Below, in pieces: positions 40,298 to 48,803 of a DNA stretch of 62,756 bases. The notes below the pieces were generated by a model that saw nothing but the letters and a program-made list of their open reading frames with translations, had not been told where the DNA came from and made no database searches. The position numbers and the translations under genes are program-made. The first letter of the stretch is position 1. Each line of letters starts with the position of its first letter. This DNA is from Nocardia aobensis NBRC 100429 (GTDB taxonomy: Bacteria > Actinomycetota > Actinomycetes > Mycobacteriales > Mycobacteriaceae), in contig NZ_BAFQ01000293.1 in assembly GCF_000308375.1 (NCBI RefSeq), positions 1-62,756 of the forward strand, read 5' to 3'.

Positions 40298-43200
40298 ATG
40301 GTTCGGATTCGGGTCCTCGGAGCGCTGACCGCGTCGGACGAGCACGGTGAACTCGATCTCGGCGGTCCGCGGCAGCGCGGCGTACTGGCCCGGCTGCTGG
40401 TCGCCCGGGGCGAGGTGGTGCCGGTCGACCGATTGATCGACGACCTGTGGCGGGGCGAGCCGCCGCCGCGGGCGTTGGGCTCGCTGCAGGCCTACGTATC
40501 CAATCTGCGGCGGCTGCTGGAGCCGGAACGAGCGCCGCGCGCACCGGCAGCGGTTCTGATCAGCCGCGCCCCCGGATACGCGCTGCGGCTCGGCACCGAG
40601 GCGGTCGATGCCTGGTTGTTCGGCGCGGAGCTGGATCTGGCCGCGCGACAGACGGATCCACAGCGGCGGCGCCGCGCCCTCGAGCAGGCGCTGGCACGCT
40701 GGCAGGGCCCTGCGTACGGAGCCTATGCGCAGGAGGCCTGGGCGACCGCGGAGGCGGCGCGGCTCGAGGAATTGCGGCTCAGTGCGCGCGAACAGCTGGC
40801 GGCGGCGCTGCTCGATCAGGACGAACCCGCGCTGGCGGCGGCCGAAGCCGAAGTCCTGACCCGCGAACACCCGTTGCGTGAGGAGGCCTGGCGGCTCACC
40901 GCGCTGGCGCGCTATCGGGCCGGGCGCCAAGCGGACGCACTCGCCGCACTGCGGCAGGCGCGCGAGATCCTCGCCGACGAACTCGGCATCGATCCGGGTC
41001 CCGCGCTGACGCGATTGGAAGCCGACATTCTCGCGCAGCGAATCCCGGTGCAGGAGAGAGTGATCGCGGAGTCGTTCCCGCCGCGCGACCCGGCCCCGGC
41101 GTCCACGGCGACCGTCCTGTTCGGCCGCGACGCCGAACTCGCCGCGCTGCATGCGGCCGCCCGAGGCGACGGACCACGGACGGCGACCGTGGCGGGTGAG
41201 GCGGGCAGCGGGAAAACCGCTCTGCTGCACCGTCTTCGCGACGACGTGCGCGACACGGGATATCGCGTGGTGATCGGTCGCTGCCCGGAGGACGAGGCCG
41301 CCCCGTCGGCGTGGCCGTGGGTCGAGATCCTGCGGACCCTGGCCGGTGAGCACCATCCCGGGGAACTGGCGCCCGCACTCGCGCCGCTGCTCACCGACGG
41401 CGCGGGGCCTGATCGGGCCGACCGCGCGCACGGCCGTTTCCTGCTGCACCGGGCGGTGATCGACTATCTCACCACTGTGGCGCACGCGCGGCCGCTGGCG
41501 ATCCTGCTCGACGACGCCCATCGGTGTGATGCCGAGACCGCGGCGCTGCTCGCCGCGGTGGCCACCCGGGCGCCGGTCTTCATGGTGATCGGCTACCGGC
41601 CGGACGAGGTGCCGCCCGCGCTGGCCGATGCGCTGGCGAGCTCGGCGACCACTGTCCAGGCGCGAATCCGGTTGCGCGGCCTCGGGGCCGCCGACAGTGC
41701 CCGGCTCGTCGGCACTCTGATCGGAGGCGTACCCGCGGCTCCGGTGGTGGCGACATTGCACGATCGCACCGGCGGCAATCCCTTCTACCTCATCGAGATC
41801 GCGCGCCTGTTGCAGAGCGAGGGTGAGCTGGTCGCCGCGTCCGAGGTCCCCGACGGTGTGCGAGATGTGCTGCGCCGCAGGCTGTCCCGGCTTCCCGAGA
41901 CGGCCGTGTCCGTACTGCGCCTGGCCGCGGTGATCGGCCGCGAGTTCGACCTCGCGGTTCTGGTGCGGGCCGCGGAGGTGGGGGAGGAGGAGGTGCTGGA
42001 CGCGGTCGAGGCCGGAGTGGTCGCCGGGCTCCTGCACGAACCCGCCAGTGGGCGAGCGCGTTTCGCCCATGTCCTGGTGCGGGACACGTTGCTGGGGGAT
42101 CTGTCGCGGATCCGCCGCGACCGCTGGCATCGCCGCATCGGCGCCGCGGTCGAGGAGCTCGACCCGACCGATCTCACCGCCCTCGCCTACCACTACGGGG
42201 AATCGGTGACACCGCAGACCGCGCGGCGAGCCGCCGACTACGCGGTGGCCGCGGCGCAGCGGGCCGAGCGGCGCTTCGCCCACGACGTCGCCGCCGCCGG
42301 ATACGAACGCGCGGCCCGCGCGCTCGAACGCCATCCCGGCGGCGATACCGTCGACGAGCGGGTGGCATTGCTGTGCCGAGCCGGACGCAGTCACCTCGTC
42401 TGCGGCGCCGGCCTCGCCGCGCGCGCCGCCCGCGACCGCGCCGCGACGCTGGCCGAGGACGCCGATCGGCCCGACCTGCTGGTGCGGGCGTTCACCGCCT
42501 GGGAGGCCCCGACGCCCTGGATGAACCGGCGCTACGGTGTCGTCGACCACGCCGTGGTCGCCCGCCTCGAGACCGCGCTGCGGTATCCCGGTCTGGCAGC
42601 CGCCGACCGGTGCCGGCTGTCGGTCGCGCTGGTCGAGGAGATCGGTGGCGCCGAACTCGACCGGGCGCGCCGGGTGGCCGCTGACGCCGAGGCTCTCGCC
42701 CGCGACCTCCGCGACGACACACTGCTCGCACCGGTGCTGCAGGCCCGGGCTTCGCTCTACGACAGTCCGGATCGCGGTGCGCTCGGCGCGGAACTGATCG
42801 AGATCGGGCAGCGCAACGATCACCATGCCTACCTGCTGCTGGGTCACACCGTCGCGCTGCAGGCCGCCGCCTTCGCCGGCGATCTCGTGGCGGCCCGCGC
42901 ACATCTCGCGGCGGCCACCGTGCCGGCCGACCGATATCAGTGGCGGCAAGCCCAGGCGGCGAACGCGATGGCCCGGGGACTGCTGGCACTGGTGGGCGGC
43001 GACGCCGACGACGCCGAGCGGCGCTACGTGGAGGCCGCCGAATTGCTCGCCCGCACGGGCATTTTCAATGCCGGCACCCTCCCGCTCATGGCGCTGTTCA
43101 CGGTCCGCCTGTATCAGGGCCGGGCCGGGGAACTGGCCGAGACGATCGAGGAATTCATCCGCAGCGCCTCGGCGGACACCGCGGACGCGACCGTCGACTT

Positions 43201-43573
43201 CCACGCGCTCGTCCTGCTCGCCGCCGGTGACCGGGCGGCGGCGGCCCGCGTCCGAAGCCGCGCGCGACCGGTTCCCGAAGACCTGTTCCGCTCGCTGTTC
43301 CTCACCCTGCGCGGCATGGTGATCGCGGCGCTCGGCACGGCGGAGGAGGCCGCCGCCATCTACCGGGACCTGCTGCGGTATCGCGATCGTCTCGGTGGCG
43401 CCGACACCGGGTCGTTCACCGTCGGCCCGGTCGATCTCGTGCTGGGAGACCTGGCGGCGCGGTGCGGCGATCCGGATCTCGCCGGCGGACACCACCGTGC
43501 GGCCCTGCGCATCGCCGAGGGCTGCGCGAACCAGGGGTGGATCGACGCCGCTCGCGTGCGTCTCGACCACTGA
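40298..43573 (+). CDS. AfsR/SARP-type regulator with ATPase and TPR-like domains
   Basis: A 1091-residue transcription regulator: N-terminal OmpR-type winged helix (VRIRVLGALTASDEHGELDLGGPRQRGVLARLLVAR ... YVSNLRRLL), a bacterial transcriptional activation (BTAD) domain to about residue 250 (REILADELGIDPGPALTRLE), an AAA/NTPase domain with Walker A GEAGSGKTA near 300 and Walker B ILLDDAHRCD near 398, and a long C-terminal TPR-like helical part. Such proteins activate secondary-metabolite or stress genes. A -10-like TAGACT at 40283-40288 lies 9 nt before the ATG, so the transcript may be leaderless. Its target is not evident. Confidence 0.9.
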   Translation: MVRIRVLGALTASDEHGELDLGGPRQRGVLARLLVARGEVVPVDRLIDDLWRGEPPPRALGSLQAYVSNLRRLLEPERAPRAPAAVLISRAPGYALRLGTEAVDAWLFGAELDLAARQTDPQRRRRALEQALARWQGPAYGAYAQEAWATAEAARLEELRLSAREQLAAALLDQDEPALAAAEAEVLTREHPLREEAWRLTALARYRAGRQADALAALRQAREILADELGIDPGPALTRLEADILAQRIPVQERVIAESFPPRDPAPASTATVLFGRDAELAALHAAARGDGPRTATVAGEAGSGKTALLHRLRDDVRDTGYRVVIGRCPEDEAAPSAWPWVEILRTLAGEHHPGELAPALAPLLTDGAGPDRADRAHGRFLLHRAVIDYLTTVAHARPLAILLDDAHRCDAETAALLAAVATRAPVFMVIGYRPDEVPPALADALASSATTVQARIRLRGLGAADSARLVGTLIGGVPAAPVVATLHDRTGGNPFYLIEIARLLQSEGELVAASEVPDGVRDVLRRRLSRLPETAVSVLRLAAVIGREFDLAVLVRAAEVGEEEVLDAVEAGVVAGLLHEPASGRARFAHVLVRDTLLGDLSRIRRDRWHRRIGAAVEELDPTDLTALAYHYGESVTPQTARRAADYAVAAAQRAERRFAHDVAAAGYERAARALERHPGGDTVDERVALLCRAGRSHLVCGAGLAARAARDRAATLAEDADRPDLLVRAFTAWEAPTPWMNRRYGVVDHAVVARLETALRYPGLAAADRCRLSVALVEEIGGAELDRARRVAADAEALARDLRDDTLLAPVLQARASLYDSPDRGALGAELIEIGQRNDHHAYLLLGHTVALQAAAFAGDLVAARAHLAAATVPADRYQWRQAQAANAMARGLLALVGGDADDAERRYVEAAELLARTGIFNAGTLPLMALFTVRLYQGRAGELAETIEEFIRSASADTADATVDFHALVLLAAGDRAAAARVRSRARPVPEDLFRSLFLTLRGMVIAALGTAEEAAAIYRDLLRYRDRLGGADTGSFTVGPVDLVLGDLAARCGDPDLAGGHHRAALRIAEGCANQGWIDAARVRLDH

Positions 43574-43645
43574 TCGGTCACTGGTCGCTCACAAGCCGGA
43601 TCCGGATCGTCGGTACCCGACCGCCTTCCTACCCGAGGAGCTCCC

Positions 43646-44098
43646 GTGCCCGACACCCGCCGTATCGCCACCGACCTGCGCCTGAAGACCGTGACCAGCC
43701 TGCACCGCACACTGCTCGACGTCACCGGTGGCCGCATCGGTACCCGCTTCAAGAACATGCCCACGCTGACCCTGACCACCGCCGGCCGACGCAGCGGACG
43801 GCCGCACACCGTGGTGCTCACGGTCCCGATCGTGGACGGCGACCGCTATCTGGTCGTGGCGTCGCGGGGCGGAGACGCCGTCTCGCCCGCCTGGTACCAC
43901 AACCTGTGCGCCGAACCCCGCGTCGAGGTGTCCTTCCGGCACGGGCCCGCACGTCTCATGACCGCGCGCGTACTCACCCCGGCCGAACGCGAGGCGCGGT
44001 GGCCGCAGGTGGTGCGGGCCTATCCGGGCTATGCGGACTATCAGAAGCGCACGGCCCGGCGGATTCCGCTGATCGAGTTGTCGCCGCGCGGCGAGTGA
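43646..44098 (+). CDS. deazaflavin (F420)-dependent nitroreductase-family protein
   Basis: A 150-residue member of the DUF385/Ddn group, the F420-binding split-barrel proteins. Features are the helix RLKTVTSLHRTLLDVTGGRIG, then MPTLTLTTAGRRSGRPHTVVLTVPIV and YLVVASRGGDAVSPAWYHNL (typical F420-phosphate and ring contacts), PRVEVSF. Mycobacterial Ddn reduces quinones and nitroimidazoles; the natural substrate here is unknown. GTG at 43646 follows GAGGAG. It lies downstream of the SARP gene and may be controlled by it. Confidence 0.9.
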   Translation: MPDTRRIATDLRLKTVTSLHRTLLDVTGGRIGTRFKNMPTLTLTTAGRRSGRPHTVVLTVPIVDGDRYLVVASRGGDAVSPAWYHNLCAEPRVEVSFRHGPARLMTARVLTPAEREARWPQVVRAYPGYADYQKRTARRIPLIELSPRGE

Positions 44099-44147
44099 GC
44101 ACCCCGTATGACGCGCACCGGATGTGCTGTGCGGCAGTGTATTCGGG

Positions 44148-44960
44148 CTACGGGAAGCGCACCATGGCTTCCTGCGCGAAGGAGGCGACCAGTGCACCGT
44201 TCTCGGTGAACACGTCCCCCCGGCCGAAGCAGCGGCCCTGCGCCATCACCGGGCTGTCCTGGCGCAGCAACAGCCACTCGTCGGTGCGCAACGGCCGGTG
44301 GAACCAGAGGGTGTGGCTGGTGACCGCCGAGCGGAACGCGGTGCCGTTGCCGCGCTGGCACACCCCCTCGAGCGGGCGCAGCGCGGTGCCGATCAGCGTG
44401 AGGTCGGTGGCGTAACCGGTCAACGCCGGCGCGAGCGTGACGTCGGCGGCCGGTGTTCGCATCCACAACTCGAATTCCGGTGCGGCCGAACCGGTGTCGT
44501 CGAGATCGACGTTCGTCCGTGTCTCCCACGGGATGATGTCGAAGCCGGCCTTGTGCTCGGCCGAGAGCAGCGGTCCGATCGGCGCGGTCGCCTGCTGCTC
44601 GGGGCCGTCGTCGGCGGCGTGCAGTGAAATCGCCGCGCTGGCAACGATTCCCGAGGCCTGCTCGGCCAGCACGGTGACCGAGGCGAAGGTCCGCCCCTGA
44701 TGCTGGACCTGGACGCGGTATCGCAGCGTCTCGTCCGGTTTACCCTCGCGAGGAAACAGCGCGTGCAGCGATTTGACGGACTTGTCCGGACAGGTCAGTT
44801 GCGCGGCGCGGACGAATTGCGCCAGCAACTGGCCGCCGAAGATCCGGTAGTACCCCAGGCTCTGGTTGGGGCCGGAGAACACCGCGGTATCGCGGTCGTC
44901 GCCGGCCGGAACCGAACGCAGGTCGAGACAAGTGAGAAGGTCGCTCCACAGATCGGGCAT
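44148..44960 (-). CDS. tesB: acyl-CoA thioesterase II
   Basis: A 270-residue double-hotdog thioesterase of the TesB type. It has LVRAAQLTCPDKSVKSLHALFPREGKPDETLRYRVQVQHQGRTF, the N-terminal domain ending VTVLAEQASG, and C-terminal AFRSAVTSHTLWFHRPLRTDEWLLL with the acidic residue usual in the active site. It hydrolyses acyl-CoA to acid and CoA, perhaps to relieve CoA trapping in the pathway. A -10-like TACACT ends 7 nt before the ATG (44960), and operator C covers its -35 region; regulation by the same repressor is likely. Confidence 0.92.
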   Translation of the reverse strand: MPDLWSDLLTCLDLRSVPAGDDRDTAVFSGPNQSLGYYRIFGGQLLAQFVRAAQLTCPDKSVKSLHALFPREGKPDETLRYRVQVQHQGRTFASVTVLAEQASGIVASAAISLHAADDGPEQQATAPIGPLLSAEHKAGFDIIPWETRTNVDLDDTGSAAPEFELWMRTPAADVTLAPALTGYATDLTLIGTALRPLEGVCQRGNGTAFRSAVTSHTLWFHRPLRTDEWLLLRQDSPVMAQGRCFGRGDVFTENGALVASFAQEAMVRFP

Positions 44961-44967
44961 GAGTCCG

Positions 44968-44973
44968 AGTGTA
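44968..44973 (-). promoter_or_regulatory. probable -10 box of tesB
   Basis: TACACT on the minus strand with a 7-nt spacer to the ATG, a leaderless layout. The operator at 44992-45006 covers the -35 position. Confidence 0.5.
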
Positions 44974-44991
44974 AGCGACCTTCCCTATTAT

Positions 44992-45006
44992 GAGAATTGA
45001 ATTCTC
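44992..45006. promoter_or_regulatory. regulon operator, site C (best palindrome)
   Basis: GAGAATTGAATTCTC, perfect 6-bp arms extended by one T/A pair to 7 bp. It lies 32-46 bp upstream of the tesB ATG and touches the stop codon of the TetR gene. Confidence 0.8.
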
Positions 45007-45658
45007 AGTCTTGAGCAAAGCCGTGAGCGCAGAAGTTCCAGACTTCCTCGGCGGTGATCGGGTGGGTGGTCTCCTCGTCGGTGCCGCCGGTGGACTGCGC
45101 GGTGAACATCACCGTCTGCATGACCATCGCCGCGGTCCGGCGCGCATTGAGTTCCTTGCGCAATCGGCCCTGCTCCTGGGCCTTCTCCATCAACTCCGTG
45201 ATCAGGCCCAGCAGCGGCGCATGCGCCACCTTCACCTGCGCGGGATGCGAAACCAGCAGCTGCGGAGCGAAATCCGTGAACAGCGGCCGCTGCGCGGTCG
45301 GATCCGGACGGCTCAGTTCGAACAGCAGCTCGATGGTCACCCGCAGCTGGTCGATCGGATCGTCCTGCCCGTCGGCGGCCGCCCGGAGCTGGTCCGCGGT
45401 GCGGCTGAGCGCATCCTCGAACAAGGCCAGCAGTAGTTCGTGTTTACCGTCGAACTGCAGGTAGAAGCTGCGCAGCGATTGTTTGGAGCGGTCCACCACT
45501 TCCTGCACGGTGAAATCGGTGGTGCCCTTTTCGGTGATGATGGCCTGGGCCGCGTCGAGGAAGCGCTGTACTCGCTGTTCGGCACGCAATTTCGCGGTCC
45601 GGATCGAGCGCTCGACGGCGCGTTGCTTCCAGGCGGGCTCTTCGCTGGGGCTGCTCAC
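45005..45658 (-). CDS. TetR-family regulator, candidate regulator of the island
   Basis: A 217-residue TetR/AcrR regulator. The basic N-terminus leads into the helix-turn-helix AAQAIITEKGTTDFTVQEVVDRSKQSLRSFYLQFDGKHELLLALFEDAL. The helical C-terminal domain has a DPIDQLRVTIELLFELS region and ends VWNFCAHGFAQD. The inducer is probably an acyl-CoA intermediate. GTG at 45658 is the start. Operator C abuts its 3' end, a weaker copy (45709-45723) and operator D lie in its upstream region, and copies of this palindrome precede five other units of the island. Confidence 0.85.
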   Translation of the reverse strand: MSSPSEEPAWKQRAVERSIRTAKLRAEQRVQRFLDAAQAIITEKGTTDFTVQEVVDRSKQSLRSFYLQFDGKHELLLALFEDALSRTADQLRAAADGQDDPIDQLRVTIELLFELSRPDPTAQRPLFTDFAPQLLVSHPAQVKVAHAPLLGLITELMEKAQEQGRLRKELNARRTAAMVMQTVMFTAQSTGGTDEETTHPITAEEVWNFCAHGFAQD

Positions 45659-45708
45659 GGTCGGCTCGGTCCTTGGTTATGTGTGCAGAACATGAATGCA
45701 CTGTACCG

Positions 45709-45723
45709 GAGAATGTCATGTTC
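45709..45723. promoter_or_regulatory. degenerate operator, site G
   Basis: GAGAATGTCATGTTC matches the left half of the operator exactly and the right half at 4 of 6 positions. It lies upstream of the TetR gene start, where an autoregulatory site is expected. Confidence 0.4.
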
Positions 45724-45781
45724 CCGGCCACTGAGGGCGCGTGTTCGGGAACGGCACGAGAGACTGTTACTTTCTGTTGTG

Positions 45782-45796
45782 GAGAATGCTATTCTC
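45782..45796. promoter_or_regulatory. regulon operator, site D
   Basis: GAGAATGCTATTCTC, perfect 6-bp arms. It contains a -10-like TATTCT and lies 40 bp upstream of the dehydrogenase gene at 45837, in the region shared with the divergent TetR gene. Confidence 0.8.
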
Positions 45797-45836
45797 GCGT
45801 CGGTAGGCAGTCTAGTGGCCAGAGAGGCGGTCCGGG

Positions 45837-46835
45837 ATGCTTTTGGAGTTCGACTCCGAACAAAGACTCTGGCGTGACACCGTGCGCGAGGCGGTCGGCA
45901 AACAGTGTCCGGCGTCGCTGATCCGCGAGATCGCCGACAAGGGCGGCGACCCGATGCCGTTGTGGCGCACCTACATCGAGCTGGGCTGGACCGAATTGAC
46001 CGGCGACGCGGCCGCTGTCGAGCTGGCGATCGTCCTCGAGGAACTGGGCCGGGCGACCGATCCCACGCCGTATCTGGCCACGATGACCCAATTCGCCCCG
46101 CTGGCAACGGAATTCACCGATGCCGCGGTGGCCGGCACGGCCGTGTACGACGGAGTCGACGCGGTCCTCGACGCCGACGGCTGGGTGCTCGGCGGCACCG
46201 CCCACCACGTCCTCGACGGCGACCGCGCCGAACGGTTCGCGGTGGTGACCCCGGCGGGTGTGTTCGTGGTGCCGGCGGCCGAGGTGCAGGTGCGCCGCAG
46301 CGCGGTCTTCGATCCGGTGCTGCACATCGCCGAGGTGCGCTTCGACGGCGTGCGCGCCGGACACGATCGGCGCAGCACCGTGGATGTGGCGCGGGCGCGC
46401 CAATTCGCCGCCACCGGGATGGCTCTGACCGTCGTCGGCGCCTGCCAGCGGATTCTGGACCTGGTGCTGGACCATGTGCGCGCCCGCCATCAGTTCGGCG
46501 TGCCGATCGGCTCGCTGCAGGCGGTCAAACACAAGGCCGCCGATATGCACGTGGCGATCGAGCGGGCCCGGGCGCTGGTCTATTTCGCGGCGCTGACCAT
46601 CGCCGAGGACGACCCGCGCCGGGCGCTGGCGGCCTCGATGGCGAAGGCCGGCGCGGGGGAGTGTCAGAACGTGGTGTTCCGCAACGGATTACAGCTGTTC
46701 GGAGCCATGGGTTTCACCTGGGAGAACGACCTGCAGTTCGCGCTCAAACGAGCCCAGGCCGGCGAGCTGATGCTCGGCGGTGCGGCCGAACACCGGGCGC
46801 TGATCGCCGAGGAGTGCCGTGCAACTGAGATTTGA
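45837..46835 (+). CDS. acyl-CoA dehydrogenase, smaller subunit
   Basis: A 332-residue acyl-CoA dehydrogenase-like protein with a shortened N-terminal/middle part (WRTYIELGWTELTGDAAAVELAIVLEELGRATDPTPYLATMTQFAPL) and an intact C-terminal FAD domain (TVVGACQRILDLVLDHVRARHQFGVPIGSLQAVKHKAADMHVAIERA ... NGLQLFGAMGFTWENDLQFALKRAQAGE). It is the partner of the next gene, with which it overlaps 17 bp. As in mycobacterial FadE pairs, I infer a mixed-subunit dehydrogenase. It starts the second dehydrogenase operon behind operator D. Confidence 0.9.
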   Translation: MLLEFDSEQRLWRDTVREAVGKQCPASLIREIADKGGDPMPLWRTYIELGWTELTGDAAAVELAIVLEELGRATDPTPYLATMTQFAPLATEFTDAAVAGTAVYDGVDAVLDADGWVLGGTAHHVLDGDRAERFAVVTPAGVFVVPAAEVQVRRSAVFDPVLHIAEVRFDGVRAGHDRRSTVDVARARQFAATGMALTVVGACQRILDLVLDHVRARHQFGVPIGSLQAVKHKAADMHVAIERARALVYFAALTIAEDDPRRALAASMAKAGAGECQNVVFRNGLQLFGAMGFTWENDLQFALKRAQAGELMLGGAAEHRALIAEECRATEI

Positions 46836-47997
46836 CGACGACGTCGAGGAGTTCCGGGCCGAATTCGTGGCCTTCCTCGACGCCCATCTGCCCGATGCGG
46901 CCACCGCGAGCCGGCGGCGGTCGCATTCCAGTGCCGACGTCCCCGAATGGGCACGTGACTGGCAGCGGCTGCAGTTCGATCACGGCTGGCTGCTGCCCGG
47001 CAATCCGCCCGAATTCGGCGGGCGCAATGCCACCATCCTGCAGCAGTACGTGCATCTGCAGGAGTTGTCGAACCGGCGCATTTATCACAGCTTCAATCCG
47101 CAGGGCGTCGGAATCGTCGCCGCCTCGCTGCTGTCGTTCGGCACCGAGGAGCAGAAAACCCGGTGGGCGAGACGGATTCTGCGCGCGGAGATCACCGCCG
47201 CGCTCGGCATGAGCGAACCCGGCGCGGGATCGGATCTGGCCGGTCTGCGCACCCGGGCCGTGCGCGACGGTGACGAATTCGTCGTCGACGGGCAGAAGGT
47301 GTGGACCTCCGGCGCCCACGACGCCGATGTGCTGCTGACCTTCGTGCGCACCGACCCGGACGCGCCGAAACACAAGGGGATCAGCGTGCTGCTGATTCCC
47401 ACCGACACCCCCGGCGTGACGCGACGACCGTTCGCCTCGGTCTGCGGTCCGCACGATCTGGATTTCAACGAGGTGTTCTTCGAAGGTGCGCGGGTGCCGG
47501 CGCAGAATCTGGTCGGCCCGCTGCACGGGGGGTGGGGCGTCGCGAACGGTTCACTCGGACACGAACGCACACTGCTGTGGTTGTCCTACGCGGACCGGCT
47601 CGCGGAACTGGCCGCCGATTTCGCCCCGGAGACGGCGCTCGATCGTGATCACTACGCCACATTGATCATGGACAGCTACGCCCTGCGGCTGCTCGGCTCG
47701 GCGGCGCTGGCCCGCGCCGCGCGCGGCGAACAGGATGTGGCGGCGCTGTCGGTGCTGAAGGTCTTCGGCTCCGAGGCGGTGCAGACCGCCTCCGGACATG
47801 CCCTGCGCGCGCAGGGAGCCCGCGGCCTGATCCATCCGGCGCGGACCACGCCGTTCAACCCGCTGAATCTGGATGCCTTCGGCGCCAGCTGGTTCGAGCG
47901 CTACACCCGCAGTTTCGCCGGGACGATCGCCGGCGGCACATCCGAAATCCAGCGCAACATCATCGCCGAGCGCGTGCTCGGCCTGCCCCGAGGCTGA
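46819..47997 (+). CDS. acyl-CoA dehydrogenase, larger subunit
   Basis: A 392-residue acyl-CoA dehydrogenase: LGMSEPGAGSDLAGLRTRAVRDGDEFVVDGQKVWTSGAHDADVLLTFVRTD (substrate and FAD motifs), FEGARVPAQNLVGPLHGGW, and the C-terminal FAGTIAGGTSEIQRNIIAERVLGLPRG. The catalytic Glu of the medium-chain type (EGTSEIQ) is replaced by Ala here, consistent with a heteromeric enzyme or a base in another place (HERTLLWL has Glu). GTG at 46819 behind a GAGGAG site. It overlaps the small subunit, so both are made together. Confidence 0.92.
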   Translation: MQLRFDDDVEEFRAEFVAFLDAHLPDAATASRRRSHSSADVPEWARDWQRLQFDHGWLLPGNPPEFGGRNATILQQYVHLQELSNRRIYHSFNPQGVGIVAASLLSFGTEEQKTRWARRILRAEITAALGMSEPGAGSDLAGLRTRAVRDGDEFVVDGQKVWTSGAHDADVLLTFVRTDPDAPKHKGISVLLIPTDTPGVTRRPFASVCGPHDLDFNEVFFEGARVPAQNLVGPLHGGWGVANGSLGHERTLLWLSYADRLAELAADFAPETALDRDHYATLIMDSYALRLLGSAALARAARGEQDVAALSVLKVFGSEAVQTASGHALRAQGARGLIHPARTTPFNPLNLDAFGASWFERYTRSFAGTIAGGTSEIQRNIIAERVLGLPRG

Positions 47998-48006
47998 GGA
48001 GTCGTC

Positions 48007-48792
48007 GTGTACATCACCTACGAGGCCGCCGACAGGATCGCGACCATCACCCTGAACCGGCCGGAGGCGGCCAACGCGCAGAACGGCGAACTGCTCGACG
48101 AACTCGACGCCGCCTGGACCCGCGCCGCCACCGACGACGAGGTGTCGGTGATCGTATTGCGCGCCAACGGGAAACACTTCTCCGCCGGACACGATCTGAA
48201 GGACCGGTCCTGGCCGGACGCGTCGACGATCACCCTCGACCGCATCTACGCCATCGAGTCGCGGCGCTATCTGGAGTACTCGCTGCGCTGGCGCAACACC
48301 CCGAAACCGTCGATCGCCGCGGTCCAGGGCCGCTGTATCGCCGGTGGGCTGCTGCTGTGCTGGCCGTGCGATCTGATCGTCGCCGCCGAGGACGCGCAGT
48401 TCTCCGACCCGGTGGTGCTGATGGGCATCGGCGGGGTCGAATATCACGGGCACACCTGGGAATTGGGTCCGCGCAAGGCCAAGGAGATCCTGTTCACCGG
48501 GCGCCCGATCACCGCCCGGGAGGCCGAACAGGTCGGCATGGTCAATACCGTCGTCCCGCGCGACGAACTGGACGCGCAGACCCGGACATTGGCCGAACGC
48601 ATCGCCGCGATGCCGCCGTTCGGTCTGCGCCAGGCCAAGCGCGCGGTCAATCAGACCCTCGATGTGCAGGGCTTCTACGCGGCCATCCAGTCGGTGTTCG
48701 ACGTGCACCAGACCGGGCACGGCAATGCGCTCAGCGTCAACGGTTATCCGATTCTGGTGAACCTGGACGAGATGAAACAGAAGATCGAGTGA
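48007..48792 (+). CDS. enoyl-CoA hydratase/isomerase family protein
   Basis: A 261-residue crotonase-fold protein with IATITLNRPEAANAQNGELLDELDAAW, oxyanion loop ANGKHFSAGHDLKDRSW and AVQGRCIAGGLLLCWPCDLIVAAED. The sites normally holding the two catalytic Glu are changed (DPVVLMGIGGVEYHGHTWELGPRKAKEI), so it may be a specialised hydratase, isomerase or ring-cleaving hydrolase rather than a simple fatty enoyl-CoA hydratase. GTG at 48007, nine bases after the dehydrogenase stop, in the same operon. Confidence 0.88.
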   Translation: MYITYEAADRIATITLNRPEAANAQNGELLDELDAAWTRAATDDEVSVIVLRANGKHFSAGHDLKDRSWPDASTITLDRIYAIESRRYLEYSLRWRNTPKPSIAAVQGRCIAGGLLLCWPCDLIVAAEDAQFSDPVVLMGIGGVEYHGHTWELGPRKAKEILFTGRPITAREAEQVGMVNTVVPRDELDAQTRTLAERIAAMPPFGLRQAKRAVNQTLDVQGFYAAIQSVFDVHQTGHGNALSVNGYPILVNLDEMKQKIE

Positions 48793-48803
48793 AGGGCATA
48801 TCC

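Noticed and set aside
39521..43570. Open minus-strand frame of more than 1,300 codons
   Set aside because: Only its last 224 codons (39521-40195) are a real gene (hemerythrin-like). The rest is antisense to the SARP gene and exists because GC-rich third positions remove stops.
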